Notes: generated from the letters alone by a model not told the origin. Shown: positions 51,484 through 59,623, numbered from the stretch's first letter. The stretch is DNA of 64,000 nt from Bin87 sp965220505 (GCA_965220505.1 CBDCQE010000001.1:310001-374000); one strand, 5' to 3'. A program made the numbers and translations.

Positions 51484-52179
51484 TCAGGGACTCTGCTGGC
51501 GCAGCCGCGCCTCCAGTTCGCGGACCCGGGCCTCGGCGGCTTCGGCACGGGCGCGCAGGTCGTCGAATGTCACGATGTGCCGGCCCGTGGCCGGGTCGTA
51601 CCATCCCAACTCCCCACGCTCCCACCGCAGGTACAGGTTCAATACCCGGCTGTAGCCCTGCAACACGTCCTCCGCCAACTCGTCTATCGGCAGCGGCACG
51701 TACACCCCGTCCTCCAAACGATACCCGGCCAGCCGTGTACCGTGGTGTTCCCCCGTCTCGTCAAAGAGCCAGTACTCCAGCACCCCGATCGCCGCGTAGT
51801 CCGCACGCTTGGGACCGGTGTCCATGGCCCCGGTGCTTGGAGACGCCACCTCCAGCACGAAGTCCGGCGGCTTGCCCTGCTCCGATACGATGTAGCCGTT
51901 GTTGGCTTTGTAGATGTCCGGGTCCGCGTCAAAGGCCACCAGCAGGTCCGGATAGCGCGCCAGGTCACGGAAAGTGCCCGGCTCCACGATGATCCAGCGG
52001 TCCGCTTCCACCAGGGTGGTTTCCGGATTGCCCAGGTGGACGGCCAGGGCATGGGAGCGCGCGTTCTTGAACAGGTGGTCGAACTGGGTCACTTCGTCAG
52101 GCTCGCGTTCGGGGATGTCGGGCAGCCGGAAGCGGCCCGGGGCTGGCGGCGTCTTGGCGAAAGTGTCGGGCGTGGTCAT
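51484..52179 (-). CDS. Uma2 family protein with C-terminal coiled coil
   Basis: Protein of 231 residues. Core motifs: PDLLVAFDADPDIYKANNGY, then PPDFVLEVASPSTGAMD and a KRADYAAIGVLEYWLFD segment, the classic Uma2 active-site region (Asp, Glu). The tail (DLRARAEAAEARVRELEARL) is a coiled coil. More distant from the other three Uma2 copies here than they are from one another. Confidence 0.85.
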   Translation of the reverse strand: MTTPDTFAKTPPAPGRFRLPDIPEREPDEVTQFDHLFKNARSHALAVHLGNPETTLVEADRWIIVEPGTFRDLARYPDLLVAFDADPDIYKANNGYIVSEQGKPPDFVLEVASPSTGAMDTGPKRADYAAIGVLEYWLFDETGEHHGTRLAGYRLEDGVYVPLPIDELAEDVLQGYSRVLNLYLRWERGELGWYDPATGRHIVTFDDLRARAEAAEARVRELEARLRQQSP

Positions 52180-52414
52180 ATCGCACCTGGCGGCGGTCGG
52201 TCTGCTCCGCTCTCCGGCTCCGGGAAAGGCGTTGCACGTGCCGGCTATTCTACGCCATGCGGCGGTCTGCGGACAGCGCGGCCCGGCGTGATGATGTTAT
52301 GCCTGTCCATCCCTGCCAAACCGCAGCCCCCCAACCGTCCGCCCAGGTGCCCGGTGTTATAATTCGCCCACTTGCCGCCGGTCGAACGTCGGCGCGTTTC
52401 AGGAGCGAAAACGT

Positions 52415-53311
52415 ATGAAAGCTGGGTTTATCGGGGTTGGCAACATGGGCAACCCCATGGCCGCCAACATGATCAAGGCTGGGCATCAACTCACCGTCCA
52501 CGACCTGCGCCGCGAGTCCGCCATCAACCTGCTGGAAATGGGCGCCGAGTGGTCCGACAGCCCCGCCGGCTGCGTCGCCGGCAACGACGCCGTCTTCACC
52601 TCGCTGCCGGTCCCGCGCGACGTGGAAGCCGTCGTCATGGGCGAGAACGGCATCATGTCCGCCGCCGGCTCCGGCAACGTTTACGTCGACCTGTCCACCA
52701 ATTCCCCCACCGTCATCCGCCGCATCCATGACGAGTGCGCCGCTCGTGGCGTCACCGTCCTCGATGCTCCGGTCAGCGGCGGCGTCTACGGCGCGGCCGC
52801 CGGCACCCTCGCCGTCATGGTCGGCGGCGACGAGGATACCTACAACTCCGTCAAGCCCATGCTCGACGCCATTGGTACCCACGTCGTCTACTGCGGCGAG
52901 ATCGGCAACGGCATGGTCACCAAGATCTGCAACAACCTGCTGTCCATGGGCATCGGCGTGCTCATGTCCGAGGCCCTCACCCTCGGCGTCAAGGCTGGCG
53001 TCTCCCTGGAAACCCTCGCCGACGTCATCGCCAACAGCAGCGGCGGCAACCGTCGCCTCACCGAAAAGTTCCCGCGCTACCTCTTTGCGGATAACTTCGA
53101 GCCCGGCTTCGCCACCGCCCTGGCCGCCAAGGACGTCCGCCTGGCCACCGACCTCGGCCGCGAATACGGCATCCCCATGGAACTGTCCAACCTCGTCGAC
53201 CAGCGCCACGTCGAAGCCCTCTTCCGCGGCTGGGGCCCTGAGGACTCCGACGCCGTCGCCAAGCTCCAGGAAGAAAAATCCGGCGTCCAACTCCGCTTCG
53301 GCAGCCTGTAA
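52415..53311 (+). CDS. NAD(P)-dependent beta-hydroxyacid dehydrogenase (HIBADH family)
   Basis: Protein of 298 residues: FIGVGNMGNPMAANMIKAGH (Rossmann turn), the family's substrate block DAPVSGGVYGAAAGTLAVMVGG (near 118), and the catalytic Lys in GNGMVTKICNNLL (near 170). Members oxidise 3-hydroxyisobutyrate, tartronate semialdehyde and similar acids. Start follows CAGGAG; TATAAT lies about 50 bases upstream. Opens the cluster that leads to the two selenoprotein genes. Confidence 0.88.
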   Translation: MKAGFIGVGNMGNPMAANMIKAGHQLTVHDLRRESAINLLEMGAEWSDSPAGCVAGNDAVFTSLPVPRDVEAVVMGENGIMSAAGSGNVYVDLSTNSPTVIRRIHDECAARGVTVLDAPVSGGVYGAAAGTLAVMVGGDEDTYNSVKPMLDAIGTHVVYCGEIGNGMVTKICNNLLSMGIGVLMSEALTLGVKAGVSLETLADVIANSSGGNRRLTEKFPRYLFADNFEPGFATALAAKDVRLATDLGREYGIPMELSNLVDQRHVEALFRGWGPEDSDAVAKLQEEKSGVQLRFGSL

Positions 53312-53357
53312 CTCTCCTGTTCCTCAATTCGAAAAAGTTCGTCAAACGAGGCCCAAC

Positions 53358-54140
53358 TTGTTCCGTTCGGCCTACCCCACCAACGACCGGCCCGCGTACA
53401 TCACCCGCTACGTGTACGCTGACACAACCCTGTCCACCCACGGTGGGACTGCGGGCAAGGTCAGCGTCACCAGCGAGGAACACACCCGCCTCCAGCAGAT
53501 GGCCGAGTACCTGGAACGTTGCTGCAACGACCTTGACGCCGCTGGCTACGACGTCATCTCCATCACCCCCGTCATCAGCGGCCGCACCGCCTACACCCAC
53601 ACCGAGACCACCGACATCTACCCCGGCCACGGTTACAGCGTCACCGACGGCCTGGTCGTTGCCGCACGCTTGAAATCTCAAAATGCTCCCCCGTCAGCAG
53701 CGCAGGAATTGTTCCGCTATGATCAGGTAGAGACGCCTGATCCCATAGAGCCTTATCAACAGCCGGGTCTTACCGTCGCTCAATACCGGGACCGAGCTCA
53801 AGAGTATTTGGAGCAAAGCGCCCAGCTACTGGCCCGTAATAAATTGCCCGACGCTTCCGGGCATGGTTGGGCCGCCGCTTCCTGGATGTTCAAAGCCGTC
53901 GCCGAGGCGCAAGGGTGGCAGTATCGGCATAGCGACGAGATTTTAGATATTGCTCGCCGGGCGCAACAGAAAGCCGATGATCCCAGGGTGTGGGATCTAA
54001 GGGTTTCTGCCAATATGTTGCTTACCTTTTCCGGTACTCGCAATCGCTATCTGCAAGCAGATGACGTGAGCGAACTGCTCGACCAGATGGCAACTCTCCT
54101 CGACATCCTCGAACCCCTCACCCAAACCAGCACAACCTAG
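53358..54140 (+). CDS. PaREP1/HEPN-like domain protein with unknown N-terminal part
   Basis: Protein of 260 residues from TTG 53358, which follows CGAGG at 6 bases; no ATG is available before residue 55. The first 110 residues are an unrecognised domain (SVTSEEHTRLQQMAEYLERC, then GHGYSVTDGLVVAARL). Residues about 140-255 look like the PaREP1 group of HEPN helices: QYRDRAQEYLEQSAQLLARN, HGWAAASWMFKAVAEAQGW. HEPN proteins often act on RNA. Confidence 0.6.
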   Translation: MFRSAYPTNDRPAYITRYVYADTTLSTHGGTAGKVSVTSEEHTRLQQMAEYLERCCNDLDAAGYDVISITPVISGRTAYTHTETTDIYPGHGYSVTDGLVVAARLKSQNAPPSAAQELFRYDQVETPDPIEPYQQPGLTVAQYRDRAQEYLEQSAQLLARNKLPDASGHGWAAASWMFKAVAEAQGWQYRHSDEILDIARRAQQKADDPRVWDLRVSANMLLTFSGTRNRYLQADDVSELLDQMATLLDILEPLTQTSTT

Positions 54141-54149
54141 GAGTACCCC

Positions 54150-55178
54150 ATGACCAGCAGCGCAGAACGCCACGTCGAAACCGCCGACACCATCGAGGCC
54201 ATCGAGGAGTGCTTCCGCCTCGGCTGGACCGACGGCCTCCCGGTCATCCCCCCGGCCGATTACAAGGTCCGCGAGATGCTCTCTGCCGCCGGCCTCACTG
54301 GCGAGGAAGAACTGCTCAACCTCGACATGCGCAGCCGCGTCATCACCTCCGAGAACGCTGCCGCCAACGCCGTCATGGCCGGCTGCGAGGCCGAGTACTT
54401 CCCCGTTCTCGTTACCGCCCTGCGCACCCTGGAAGAAGAGCGCAACTTTGTCAACATGGCGGCCTCGTCCACCAGTTCGCCCAGTATCCTGATGGTGCTC
54501 AACGGCCCCATCCGAGAACAGCTCGGCATCAACAGTCGGGACGGCCTCTTTGGCCCCGGTTTCCGAGCTAATGCCAGCATCGGCCGCGCCGTCCGGCTCT
54601 GCTTCATGAACGGCTTCGACGCCTGGCCCGGCCAACTCGACCGTGGCACCCTGGGCACTCCGGCCAAGTACACCTTCTGCGTCGCCGAAAACGAGGAAAC
54701 CTCACCCTGGGAGCCGCTCCACGTCAGCCGCGGCTTCGATGCCTCCGACAGCGTGGTCACCGTCGCCGTCGCCTACAACCCGGTCAGCGTCCCCAACAGC
54801 TACGCCCACACCGGCCAGGCCATCCTCCTCTCCATCTGCGACGCCCTCCGCTCCGCCGCTCTGGCCCATCGCTACCCCGCCCAGTGGGTGATTGTCATCG
54901 GACCCGAACACGCCCTCACCCTCCAGGGCGACGGCTGGACCCGCCGCGACATCCAGGACTTCCTCATCGAGAACAGCGGCCGCTCCCGCGCCGACCTCGT
55001 CCGCCTCGGTTCCAAGCAGGGCCCGGAGCAACCCGGCGACGAGGAACTCATCATGCGCTGCGCCATCGACCCGAACGACATCCTAATCATGCACGGCGGC
55101 GGCACCGGCGGCCGCTACAGCGCCATCATCGATACCACCGGCTACCGCATCCGCACCCGCAAGATCGGCGGGGATTAG
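54150..55178 (+). CDS. Uncharacterised conserved protein, likely partner of the UGSC selenoprotein
   Basis: Protein of 342 residues of a recognisable but unnamed family: CFRLGWTDGLPVIPPADYKV near the start, NAVMAGCEAEYFPVLVTAL, SILMVLNGPIREQLGINS, GPGFRANASIGRAVRLCFMN and KYTFCVAENEETSPWEPLHV. No signal peptide. Conserved Cys in VMAGC and FCVAE are candidates for thiol or metal chemistry. As far as I recall, proteins with this TDGLPVxPP opening are often near UGSC genes; here the two are separated only by a DUF4058 gene. Start follows GGAGTACCCC. Confidence 0.65.
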   Translation: MTSSAERHVETADTIEAIEECFRLGWTDGLPVIPPADYKVREMLSAAGLTGEEELLNLDMRSRVITSENAAANAVMAGCEAEYFPVLVTALRTLEEERNFVNMAASSTSSPSILMVLNGPIREQLGINSRDGLFGPGFRANASIGRAVRLCFMNGFDAWPGQLDRGTLGTPAKYTFCVAENEETSPWEPLHVSRGFDASDSVVTVAVAYNPVSVPNSYAHTGQAILLSICDALRSAALAHRYPAQWVIVIGPEHALTLQGDGWTRRDIQDFLIENSGRSRADLVRLGSKQGPEQPGDEELIMRCAIDPNDILIMHGGGTGGRYSAIIDTTGYRIRTRKIGGD

Positions 55179-55179
55179 C

Positions 55180-56001
55180 ATGACGACATCAGCCCTTCCA
55201 ACAAGCCCATTTCCAGGAATGAATCCTTACCTGGAAAACCCTGATCTTTGGCCGGGCATACACAAGACCTTTATCGCTGGTTTGCAGCGGCTCCTCAGTC
55301 CCCAATTGCGCCCCGACTACATGGTCCGGATTGAGGAACGCGTGTATGTATCCGACGAACCCAACGTCAGCGGGCAACGGCCCTTCCGCATACCCGACGT
55401 TATGATTGTGGACGAGGGTGGAGCCGCCGCCCGCGCCACCGCAATAGCGACGGAACCCCAACAAAACGAGGACGCCATCAACGTGGAGCTCCCTTCAGTT
55501 GAGCTGGAAAAAGACCGTTACCTGAAGATCATCAAGGTCAGCAATCGTGAGGTCGTTGCTGTAATCGAACTGCTGTCGCCCTCCAATAAGACTGGCGATG
55601 GCCGCCAGGAATATCTGTCCAAGCGCGCCGAAGTACAGTACAGCCTTTCCCATTTGGTGGAAATCGACCTGCTGCGCTCCGGGTCGCCCATGCCGGTCGT
55701 TGGAGACGTCCCCGGCGGCGATTACCGGATCCTGATTAGCAATGCCCGGCTTGCGCCCGATGCGTCGCTGTACGTCTTTGGCATGCGCCAGCCCATACCA
55801 GTCTTCATCATGCCCCTGGCCGAAGGCTCCGAAGGCATAGCAATAGACCTGAAACCCGTCATCGACGAGGTGTACGTCCTCGGTTCCTACGACCGTGACA
55901 TCGACTACGACCAGGATCCCGCCCCGCCCCTCTCCGACGCCGACCGCGCCTGGATCGACCAACTCCTCCGCAGTCAGGGGTTACGCAAACCCGCCCTTTG
56001 A
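55180..56001 (+). CDS. DUF4058 family protein
   Basis: Protein of 273 residues with the family opening FPGMNPYLENPDLWPGIHKT, then LRPDYMVRIEERVYV, VVAVIELLSPSNKTGDGR and YRILISN. The fold is probably related to PD-(D/E)XK nucleases (Glu in VIELLSPSNK). Function unknown. It starts 1 base after the preceding gene, and splits the presumed selenoprotein unit; AT content is slightly higher than its neighbours, so it may be an insertion. Confidence 0.85.
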   Translation: MTTSALPTSPFPGMNPYLENPDLWPGIHKTFIAGLQRLLSPQLRPDYMVRIEERVYVSDEPNVSGQRPFRIPDVMIVDEGGAAARATAIATEPQQNEDAINVELPSVELEKDRYLKIIKVSNREVVAVIELLSPSNKTGDGRQEYLSKRAEVQYSLSHLVEIDLLRSGSPMPVVGDVPGGDYRILISNARLAPDASLYVFGMRQPIPVFIMPLAEGSEGIAIDLKPVIDEVYVLGSYDRDIDYDQDPAPPLSDADRAWIDQLLRSQGLRKPAL

Positions 56002-56061
56002 CGGTACAATCCGCACATATCGTTCATTCCGACCACACGCCCAAACCAACGGAGGTACCCC

Positions 56062-56622
56062 ATGACCACCGCCGAATCGAGCCGCCTCCGGCTCGTCAAC
56101 CCCAAGGGCACCGAATTGCCCCAGACTGAGTTCCGTATGAACGACCGCTCCGGCGGCTTGGCCGGCAAGCGCCTCGGCCTCATGGAGAACTCCAAGGCCA
56201 ACGCCGACAAGCTCCTGATCGAGCTCGGCAACATCCTCAACGAACGCCACGGTTTCTCCGAGATCAAGTTCTACGACAAGGGCCACGCCAGCTTGCCCGC
56301 CAAGCAGGAGATGATCGACGAGATTTTGAGTGAGGTCGATTACCTCATCACCGGGGTCGGAGATTGAGGGTCCTGCAGCTCGTGCAGTGTGCACGACGGA
56401 ATCGACATGGAAAAGCGCGGCGTCCCCACCGCTGCCATCATCACCCACGTCTTCCTCAACACGGCCCAGGCCATGACCCGCATGATGGGCGTGCCCGACT
56501 ACCGCTACGTAGTCGCCCAGCATCCCCTGTCCAGCCTCACCGATGACGAGGTCAAGCAGCGCGCCGCCGACTTGGCCGACGAGGTGGAGTCCATCCTGAC
56601 CGGCCAGCCTGTCGCCGCCTAG
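56062..56622 (+). CDS. UGSC family selenoprotein (in-frame UGA = Sec)
   Basis: Read through TGA 56365-56367, the gene gives 186 residues. Before it: KRLGLMENSKANADKLL and DYLITGVGD; after it: GSCSSCSVHDGIDMEKRG, VPTAAIITHVFLNTAQAMTR, all in one frame. The resulting motif is U-G-S-C (Sec at 102, Cys at 105), the name-giving motif of the UGSC selenoprotein family known from marine metagenomes. A 7-bp hairpin starts 13 bases after the UGA. The start follows GGAGG. Redox activity is likely; the reaction is unknown. Standard calling would give a truncated 101-residue product. Confidence 0.88.
56380..56396 (+). promoter_or_regulatory. Bacterial SECIS hairpin in the UGSC gene
   Basis: TCGTGCA (56380-56386) pairs perfectly with TGCACGA (56390-56396), loop GTG. 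The loop begins 20 bases after the UGA, within the usual bacterial range. The loop starts with G, as SelB requires. Confidence 0.7.
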
Positions 56623-56651
56623 CAACAGCAACCCGCGCGTCGGAGTCGCCC

Positions 56652-57038
56652 GTGGCGTCTCCCGGCACGTCGCAACCGTCTCGCCTGCCCATCGACCCGG
56701 CCATCCGGCCCGGTCTGGCAGGCGAAACTCATTTGACCGTCGCCGCCGAACACCTCGCCCCGCATACGCCCAAGTTCAGCACCCCAGCCATGGTCATGCT
56801 CATGGAGCAGGCGTCGTACCAGGCGGTCCTGTCCCTGCTCCACCCGGCCCAGACCGTCGTCGGCTACGAGGTCAATGTCAAGCACCTCGCCCCTGCTGAC
56901 GAGGGTTCAATCGTCACCGCCCGTTCCATCCTTACCGACGTGTCCGGCAACAAACTCCGGTTCGAGGTCGAAGCCCGCCACGGCAACCTGCTCCTCGGCA
57001 CCGCCGAGCACAAGATGGCCATAGTACCAACTAAGTGA
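56652..57038 (+). CDS. Hotdog-fold thioesterase (FlK-like)
   Basis: Protein of 128 residues, GTG start. IRPGLAGETHLTVAAEHLAP, then STPAMVMLMEQASYQAVLSL, VVGYEVNVKHLAPADEGSIV and LLGTAEHKMAIV match the fluoroacetyl-CoA-thioesterase-like hotdog group (catalytic Thr/Glu/His region). It hydrolyses acyl-CoA esters. Position between two selenoprotein genes suggests the set handles a CoA-bound substrate. Confidence 0.82.
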   Translation: MASPGTSQPSRLPIDPAIRPGLAGETHLTVAAEHLAPHTPKFSTPAMVMLMEQASYQAVLSLLHPAQTVVGYEVNVKHLAPADEGSIVTARSILTDVSGNKLRFEVEARHGNLLLGTAEHKMAIVPTK

Positions 57039-57055
57039 CCATCTTAAGGCTCAAT

Positions 57056-57086
57056 AATCCCGTCCATCCTGTGCATCCATGCAAAA
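57056..57086. repeat. Dispersed intergenic repeat, copy 3
   Basis: AATCCCGTCCATCCTGTGCA and then TCCATGCAAAA, nearly identical to 22010-22040. Lies between the thioesterase and the AhpD-like gene. Confidence 0.75.
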
Positions 57087-57124
57087 CCCGACGCATCTCG
57101 AGCGGTTAGTATCAGGAGGCTCAC

Positions 57125-57691
57125 ATGTCCTGGATCCGCGAAACCGAAGTCGCCGTCCCCTCGGTGATCAGTTGCATGTCCATCAATCCCGATCTCATGG
57201 CCGCGGTGCAGAACCTCAACGCGAAGGCCACCTTCGGATCATCCGCCCTCTCCCGCACCCAGGAGGAGGCCATCGCCACGGTGGTCTCCTTGGTCAACCG
57301 CTGCCGGTATTGAGCCGTCGCCCACGGAGGGTTCCTCCGTCAACACTCCGGCGACCCCGAATACTCCAGCCACATCATCCACGACTACACGCGGGCAGAC
57401 TTGGATCCCCAGACCCGGGCCATCCTCGACTACGCCGTCAAGCTCACCCTGACCCCGGCAGCGATGACCGAAGCCGACATCAATGCCCTCCGCACTGTCG
57501 GCCTCACCGACGAGCAAATCCTGTCCACTGTCGCCATCACCTGCGTGTTCAATTTCATGAACCGTCTCGCCGATGGCCTCGGCGTCGAGATCCCCGAGGG
57601 CCGCGAGGCCATCATGAGCCAGTGGCTCTCCGACGCCGCCAAGCAAGCCCGGGACTGGCTCCTCTCCCCAGAGGCCGTTGCCATCTCCTGA
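57125..57691 (+). CDS. AhpD/carboxymuconolactone-decarboxylase-like selenoprotein (CxxU)
   Basis: Read through TGA 57311-57313, the gene gives 188 residues. ALSRTQEEAIATVVSLVNRC, RY, Sec63, AVAHGGFLR is the AhpD-like active site, where the usual CxxC (CRYC..HG) has Sec in place of the second Cys. The C-terminal half is in the same frame and belongs to the same fold (LDYAVKLTLTPAAMTEADIN, TDEQILSTVAITCVFNFMNR, LADGLG). Members are peroxidase-related thiol enzymes. A strong hairpin follows the UGA. Start follows TCAGGAGG. Standard calling would break it into two frames. Confidence 0.88.
57317..57355 (+). promoter_or_regulatory. Bacterial SECIS hairpin in the AhpD-like gene
   Basis: ACGGAGG (57324-57330) pairs with CCTCCGT (57334-57340), loop GTT. 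The stem is extended by GTCGCC (57317-57322) pairing with GGCGAC (57350-57355) across an asymmetric bulge. The loop starts 18 bases after the UGA. Confidence 0.75.
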
Positions 57692-57740
57692 GCTGCAGGT
57701 ACTACCCCGGCTGTCATGCGAGGCGCGGGTACTTACCGAC

Positions 57741-57780
57741 TGTCATTGCGAGGCGCAAAGCGCCGTGGCAATCTCGCCAG
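57741..57780. repeat. 'CATTGCGAG...GGCAATCTCGCC' palindromic repeat
   Basis: TGTCATTGCGAGGCGCAAAG followed by CGCCGTGGCAATCTCGCCAG; ATTGC pairs with GCAAT and GGCGC with GCGCC. A partial extra copy (CTGTCATGCGAGGCG) lies just upstream near 57710. Same family as 4080-4197 and 58816-58860. Confidence 0.75.
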
Positions 57781-57829
57781 CTGAGCCACCACCGACAATT
57801 CCAGCCAACCCAACTGTTCGGAGGTCCCC

Positions 57830-58657
57830 ATGACACTCCTTCCATCCGGTCGTCCCCGTCTCCAGGACAAGGTCGCTATCGTCACCGGCGCCGGCTCCAG
57901 CGGCCCCGGCGTCGGCACCGGAAAAGCCGCTTCCATACTGTTCGCTCGTGAGGGCGCTAGGGTGCTGTTGGTTGACCGCAACCAACGGGCCGCAGAGGAA
58001 ACTCTGGCCGCCATCGGAGAACAGGGCGGCCGCGCCTCGATTATGACTGCTGACGTAACCTCCGCTGCCGACTGCGAGGCCATCGTTGACGCCGCCGTGG
58101 GACGCTACGGCGCGCTGCACATCCTCTTCAACAACGTTGGTGTCACCGGTCCTGGCACACCAACCGATGTCGACGAATCCGTCTGGGACAACGTCCTCGA
58201 CGTGAACCTCAAGAGCATGATGCTCACCACCAAATACGCCGCCCCGAAGATGATCGACGCCGGCGGCGGCAGCATCATCAACATGTCGTCCATCGCCGGC
58301 GTCCGCGCCGGCAGCGGCCTGGCCAGCATCCCTTATTCCGCCTCCAAGTCCGGCGTCATTGGAATGTCCGAGACCATGGCCGTCCACCTCGGCCGCGACA
58401 ATATCCGCGTCAACGTCATCGCCCCTGGCCACATCTACACTCCCATGGTCGCCGGCGCCATGGCCGAGGAAACCCGCGAAAATCGCCGCAAGGCGGGACC
58501 GCTCGGGGTGGAGGGCAATGCCTGGGACATCGCCTATGCGGCCCTCTTCCTCGCCAGCGACGAGGCCCGCTGGGTCTCCGGTGTCGTGCTCCCCGTCGAC
58601 GCCGGCCTCCTCGCCGCCACGCCCCTCGCCATGTACAACCGCATCCGCGACGAGTAA
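57830..58657 (+). CDS. Short-chain dehydrogenase/reductase
   Basis: Protein of 275 residues. KVAIVTGAGSSGPGVGTGKA (NAD(P) turn, with two extra residues), NNVGVTGPG, the catalytic Ser in NMSSIAG and YSASKSG (Tyr, Lys). C-terminal SGVVLPVDAGLLA is typical of classical SDRs. Substrate unknown. Start follows GGAGGTCCCC. Probably part of the metabolic set that starts at 52415, though repeats separate it from the AhpD-like gene. Confidence 0.9.
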   Translation: MTLLPSGRPRLQDKVAIVTGAGSSGPGVGTGKAASILFAREGARVLLVDRNQRAAEETLAAIGEQGGRASIMTADVTSAADCEAIVDAAVGRYGALHILFNNVGVTGPGTPTDVDESVWDNVLDVNLKSMMLTTKYAAPKMIDAGGGSIINMSSIAGVRAGSGLASIPYSASKSGVIGMSETMAVHLGRDNIRVNVIAPGHIYTPMVAGAMAEETRENRRKAGPLGVEGNAWDIAYAALFLASDEARWVSGVVLPVDAGLLAATPLAMYNRIRDE

Positions 58658-58666
58658 CCGCATAGG

Positions 58667-58812
58667 ACTTACGCAGTTGGGACCGTCATTCTGGCGAAAG
58701 CCGGAATCCAATGACCGAAATAGTTAATCATCGTTCAGATTCTTTTACACTGCGATCTCTGGACTCCGGCTTGCGCCGGAGTGACGGGCGTGGGATTTCA
58801 AGTGCGTAACTT
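58667..58812. mobile_element. Nested inverted-repeat (MITE-like) element, 'CGTCATTC' family copy 2
   Basis: Inner arms CGTCATTCTGGCGAAAGCCG (58684-58710 in full) and the complement at 58760-58786, as in the copy at 42181-42278. Outside them is a second inverted pair, ACTTACGCAGTTG (58667-58679) and CAAGTGCGTAACT (58799-58811), 11 of 13 matching, of the kind seen at insertion-sequence ends. No coding capacity. Confidence 0.6.
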
Positions 58813-58815
58813 CTA

Positions 58816-58860
58816 TGTCATTGCGGCCCCGCGCTTGATGCGGGGCCGCCAATCTCGCCG
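58816..58860. repeat. 'CATTGCG...CAATCTCGCCGG' palindromic repeat
   Basis: GTCATTGCGGCCCCGC at the left; GCGGGGCCGCCAATCTCGCC at the right; GCGGCCCCGC and its complement form a 10-bp stem. It abuts the nested element just upstream. Confidence 0.75.
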
Positions 58861-58868
58861 GCAAAGGA

Positions 58869-59486
58869 GTGTCGATCATAGTCAATCTGGCATCCGCGCT
58901 GATCATCGTCGTCACGACCGGTGCGTCGTTGCTCTACGTGCTGAAACGCCCCCATCTGGACGGCAGACAAAAGTTGATAGTTCTGGCGCTTGCCGTGTTG
59001 GCCGGTGTTCCGGTGGGCTTTGTGCTTGTCGTGCTCCTTTCTATGGTAGGCATCATGCTCTTTTGGGACACCGGGATAGAGAACGACGCCGTGTTTCTGT
59101 ACCTCTCGGCGCCCATGGCCGTCCTGCTGAACTTGATGCTTGTCCTGATAGCCAGCATGACCAACGCTGGCGCGGCCCGCAAATCGGAGACGGTCCTGCG
59201 TGACACGTCCGTGACCGCCGGGCAAGGAGTACCTGTAGCGGTCAACCAGGAAATCACCGCGGCGGGAACGTCCGAGACGGCTGGTGGGGTTACACCGGAC
59301 ACCGGTCGACTGTTGCTGATAGGGACAATCGCCGTCGCGGTGTTCTTCCTTCTCACCGTAGTGGGGATCGTAGGCGGTTTCTTCTGGTGGGACACCGACC
59401 TGCGGGCTTTGCTCGCCATGTCGGTGGCGCTCTTTGTTCTGCTGATGGTGATGGTTGTTGCCACCATCGTTCACTCTTGGCGGTGA
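58869..59486 (+). CDS. Four-helix membrane protein, unknown
   Basis: Protein of 205 residues with two pairs of hydrophobic helices (about 4-25, 36-62, 72-95 and 145-200) and a polar middle loop of about 50 residues. No family recognised. The GTG start at 58869 overlaps its own AAAGGAG, so the true start may be a little downstream. Confidence 0.6.
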   Translation: MSIIVNLASALIIVVTTGASLLYVLKRPHLDGRQKLIVLALAVLAGVPVGFVLVVLLSMVGIMLFWDTGIENDAVFLYLSAPMAVLLNLMLVLIASMTNAGAARKSETVLRDTSVTAGQGVPVAVNQEITAAGTSETAGGVTPDTGRLLLIGTIAVAVFFLLTVVGIVGGFFWWDTDLRALLAMSVALFVLLMVMVVATIVHSWR

Positions 59487-59623
59487 GCGATCCCACGAGC
59501 GCTCTAGCAGGGTGACACAGGAACCCCACGAACCAACAACCGCAATCCCGTGAAACCCCCGGCCCACAGCACAGCCAATATCATCCCGTCCATCTACGCG
59601 AATTCAGTCCCCGCCGCTCCACC

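Noticed and set aside
52728..53357. Long 5' extension of the PaREP1-like gene in another frame of the HIBADH gene
   Set aside because: Ser/Pro/Ala-rich out-of-frame translation of the dehydrogenase; a TTG with ribosome site at 53358 is the better start.
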